From Salinispirillum marinum (GTDB taxonomy: Bacteria > Pseudomonadota > Gammaproteobacteria > Pseudomonadales > Natronospirillaceae): a stretch of DNA of 64,000 bases. Below, piece by piece: positions 63,244 through 64,000 of the stretch. Where the stretch lies: assembly GCF_042651565.1 (NCBI RefSeq), contig NZ_JBHSDF010000004.1; one strand, written 5' to 3'. Positions within the stretch are counted from its first letter, which is position 1; each line of letters opens with the position of its first letter. Under the pieces are notes generated by a model. The model worked only from the letters and a program-made list of their open reading frames with translations, did not search any database and had not been told where the DNA came from. The position numbers and the translations under genes were made by a program.

Positions 63244-63861
63244 GTGGCTGAACGCAGGCGGTGCCATCGGTGTGATTATCCAACAGGCATGTGTGTTTGT
63301 GCCGCCATCGAGCCTATCTTCATACCGGGGCGTTGTGTCATTGTGCAAGAAGCGAAAGAACGACATCACGCGAAAAATACCGTACGGCTACTGCAACTGG
63401 CCTTGCCGAATCTGGACGTTATTCTCTCCACGGACCATGGAGCACTGAGTATTCTGCAAGCACAGCTGGCGGCCGAGCGAACCGCTTGGGGGCTCGTTTA
63501 CCCTTCGGCCAATAGCCAAATCCTAGACAATCCGGCGACACCTGCGGGTCCGTTACCCATGCAATGGATCCTTCTTGACGGGACTTGGAAGAAGACCAAG
63601 CGCTTACTGTTTGAACATCCATGGCTCACGCACATACCCACTTTTTCTTTTGCCAATCCGCCGCCAAGCCAATATTTCATTCGTAAGGTGCCATCGTCCA
63701 AGGCTTTGTCGACGCTGGAGAGTGTGGCCTATCTCTATCAATTGACGCAGGGGTTGTCGATGAATGCATTATTGCAGTTGCAACATCGTTTGGTTGAACA
63801 ATGGCAGCAACATCAGCCCGTGGCGCATCAACCACCTAGACAGACGGAGCAGGGAAAATAA
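63244..63861 (+). CDS. DTW-domain tRNA aminocarboxypropyltransferase, TapT-like
   Basis: 205 residues from a GTG with a strong AGGGGGGAAG. An N-terminal zinc motif CHRCDYPTGMCVC is followed by the family signature LLDGTWKKTKRLL. The E. coli family members TapT/TuaA add acp3 to uridine 47 in the variable loop of tRNAs using SAM. Both motifs are intact. It starts 23 bases after the beta-CASP gene and may share its transcript. The final 139 bases of the window after it contain no supported gene. Confidence 0.9.
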   Translation: MAERRRCHRCDYPTGMCVCAAIEPIFIPGRCVIVQEAKERHHAKNTVRLLQLALPNLDVILSTDHGALSILQAQLAAERTAWGLVYPSANSQILDNPATPAGPLPMQWILLDGTWKKTKRLLFEHPWLTHIPTFSFANPPPSQYFIRKVPSSKALSTLESVAYLYQLTQGLSMNALLQLQHRLVEQWQQHQPVAHQPPRQTEQGK

Positions 63862-64000
63862 GGTTAGTCGTCTTTAGGGTCGTGTGATCAACGCCAAAGA
63901 TCGGCGGTTCTGCGCACTGAATCACAGAACGCGTTGCACAGAAGGCCGCGTCTCATGGTAGAGTTTCTCTCATGTGTCTTGTCGGTTCCTTTTGGGAGAG

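Noticed and set aside
63957..64000. Possible gene start at the end of the window
   Set aside because: An ATG followed by a short open frame reaches the window edge, but there are too few codons and no clear ribosome-binding site to support a gene.

Overview
The window is a chromosomal segment of a gammaproteobacterium. The gene order yciK-ubiG-mtaD / gyrA-pheA-tyrA-cmk-rpsA-ihfB-lapA-lapB follows the Pseudomonas/Oceanospirillales layout. Protein similarity and moderate GC content suggest a marine Oceanospirillales-type organism, perhaps Saccharospirillaceae; that placement is inference. There is no phage, integrase, insertion sequence, CRISPR array or rRNA operon.

Layout. 1-1650: end of rluB and a convergent diguanylate cyclase. 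1770-14310: the housekeeping block. It lacks mupP, serC, hisC and aroA, which usually sit in it in relatives. 14320-14710: a tRNA operon with a strong promoter, tRNA-Glu, a tRNA-Gly-like relic with an enlarged D-loop, tRNA-Gly and a terminator. 14840-24250: an accessory stretch with a LysR regulator, an RsbQ-like hydrolase paired with a PAS-GGDEF protein, small VOC, GNAT and DUF1801 enzymes, an orphan amino-acid-type binding protein, and a NIT-domain chemoreceptor that has lost its signalling tip. 24370-29420: a five-gene LolCDE/MacB-like operon with a LolA-like periplasmic protein and a predicted outer-membrane barrel. 29430-36330: a DadA-like oxidase, a persulfide-dioxygenase-like MBL enzyme, and a phnDCEE importer ending in a HAD phosphatase. 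36330-44030: SulP transporter, lipoprotein hydrolase, ExaC aldehyde dehydrogenase, and a NosP(FIST)-NahK-like pair facing a LuxR-type response regulator. 44160-51610: an AfuABC-like importer divergent from a two-component system that carries its own binding-protein sensor, as in PgtABC. 51810-56230: a Cache chemoreceptor, small membrane proteins, a cysteine-synthase-like enzyme and an OmpA lipoprotein. 56311-56752: a collapsed NMT1-type ABC transporter. 56870-63861: a periplasmic-sensor EAL protein, a MotA/MotB-like proton-motor pair with a very long periplasmic coiled coil, a beta-CASP RNase-like enzyme and a DTW-domain tRNA-modifying enzyme.

Themes. Signalling is dense: three c-di-GMP proteins, a probable nitric-oxide sensor pair, two chemoreceptors and three response regulators. 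Phosphate-ester or phosphonate uptake appears twice. A roughly 110-bp hairpin element occurs in two distant intergenic regions, with its stems conserved and its loop changed.

The strongest leads are the RsbQ-PAS-GGDEF pair, the tip-less chemoreceptor, the binding-protein-triggered transporter locus, the non-flagellar motor pair, the tRNA-Gly-like relic and the dispersed hairpin. All functions are read from sequence motifs and context by eye; no database search was run.
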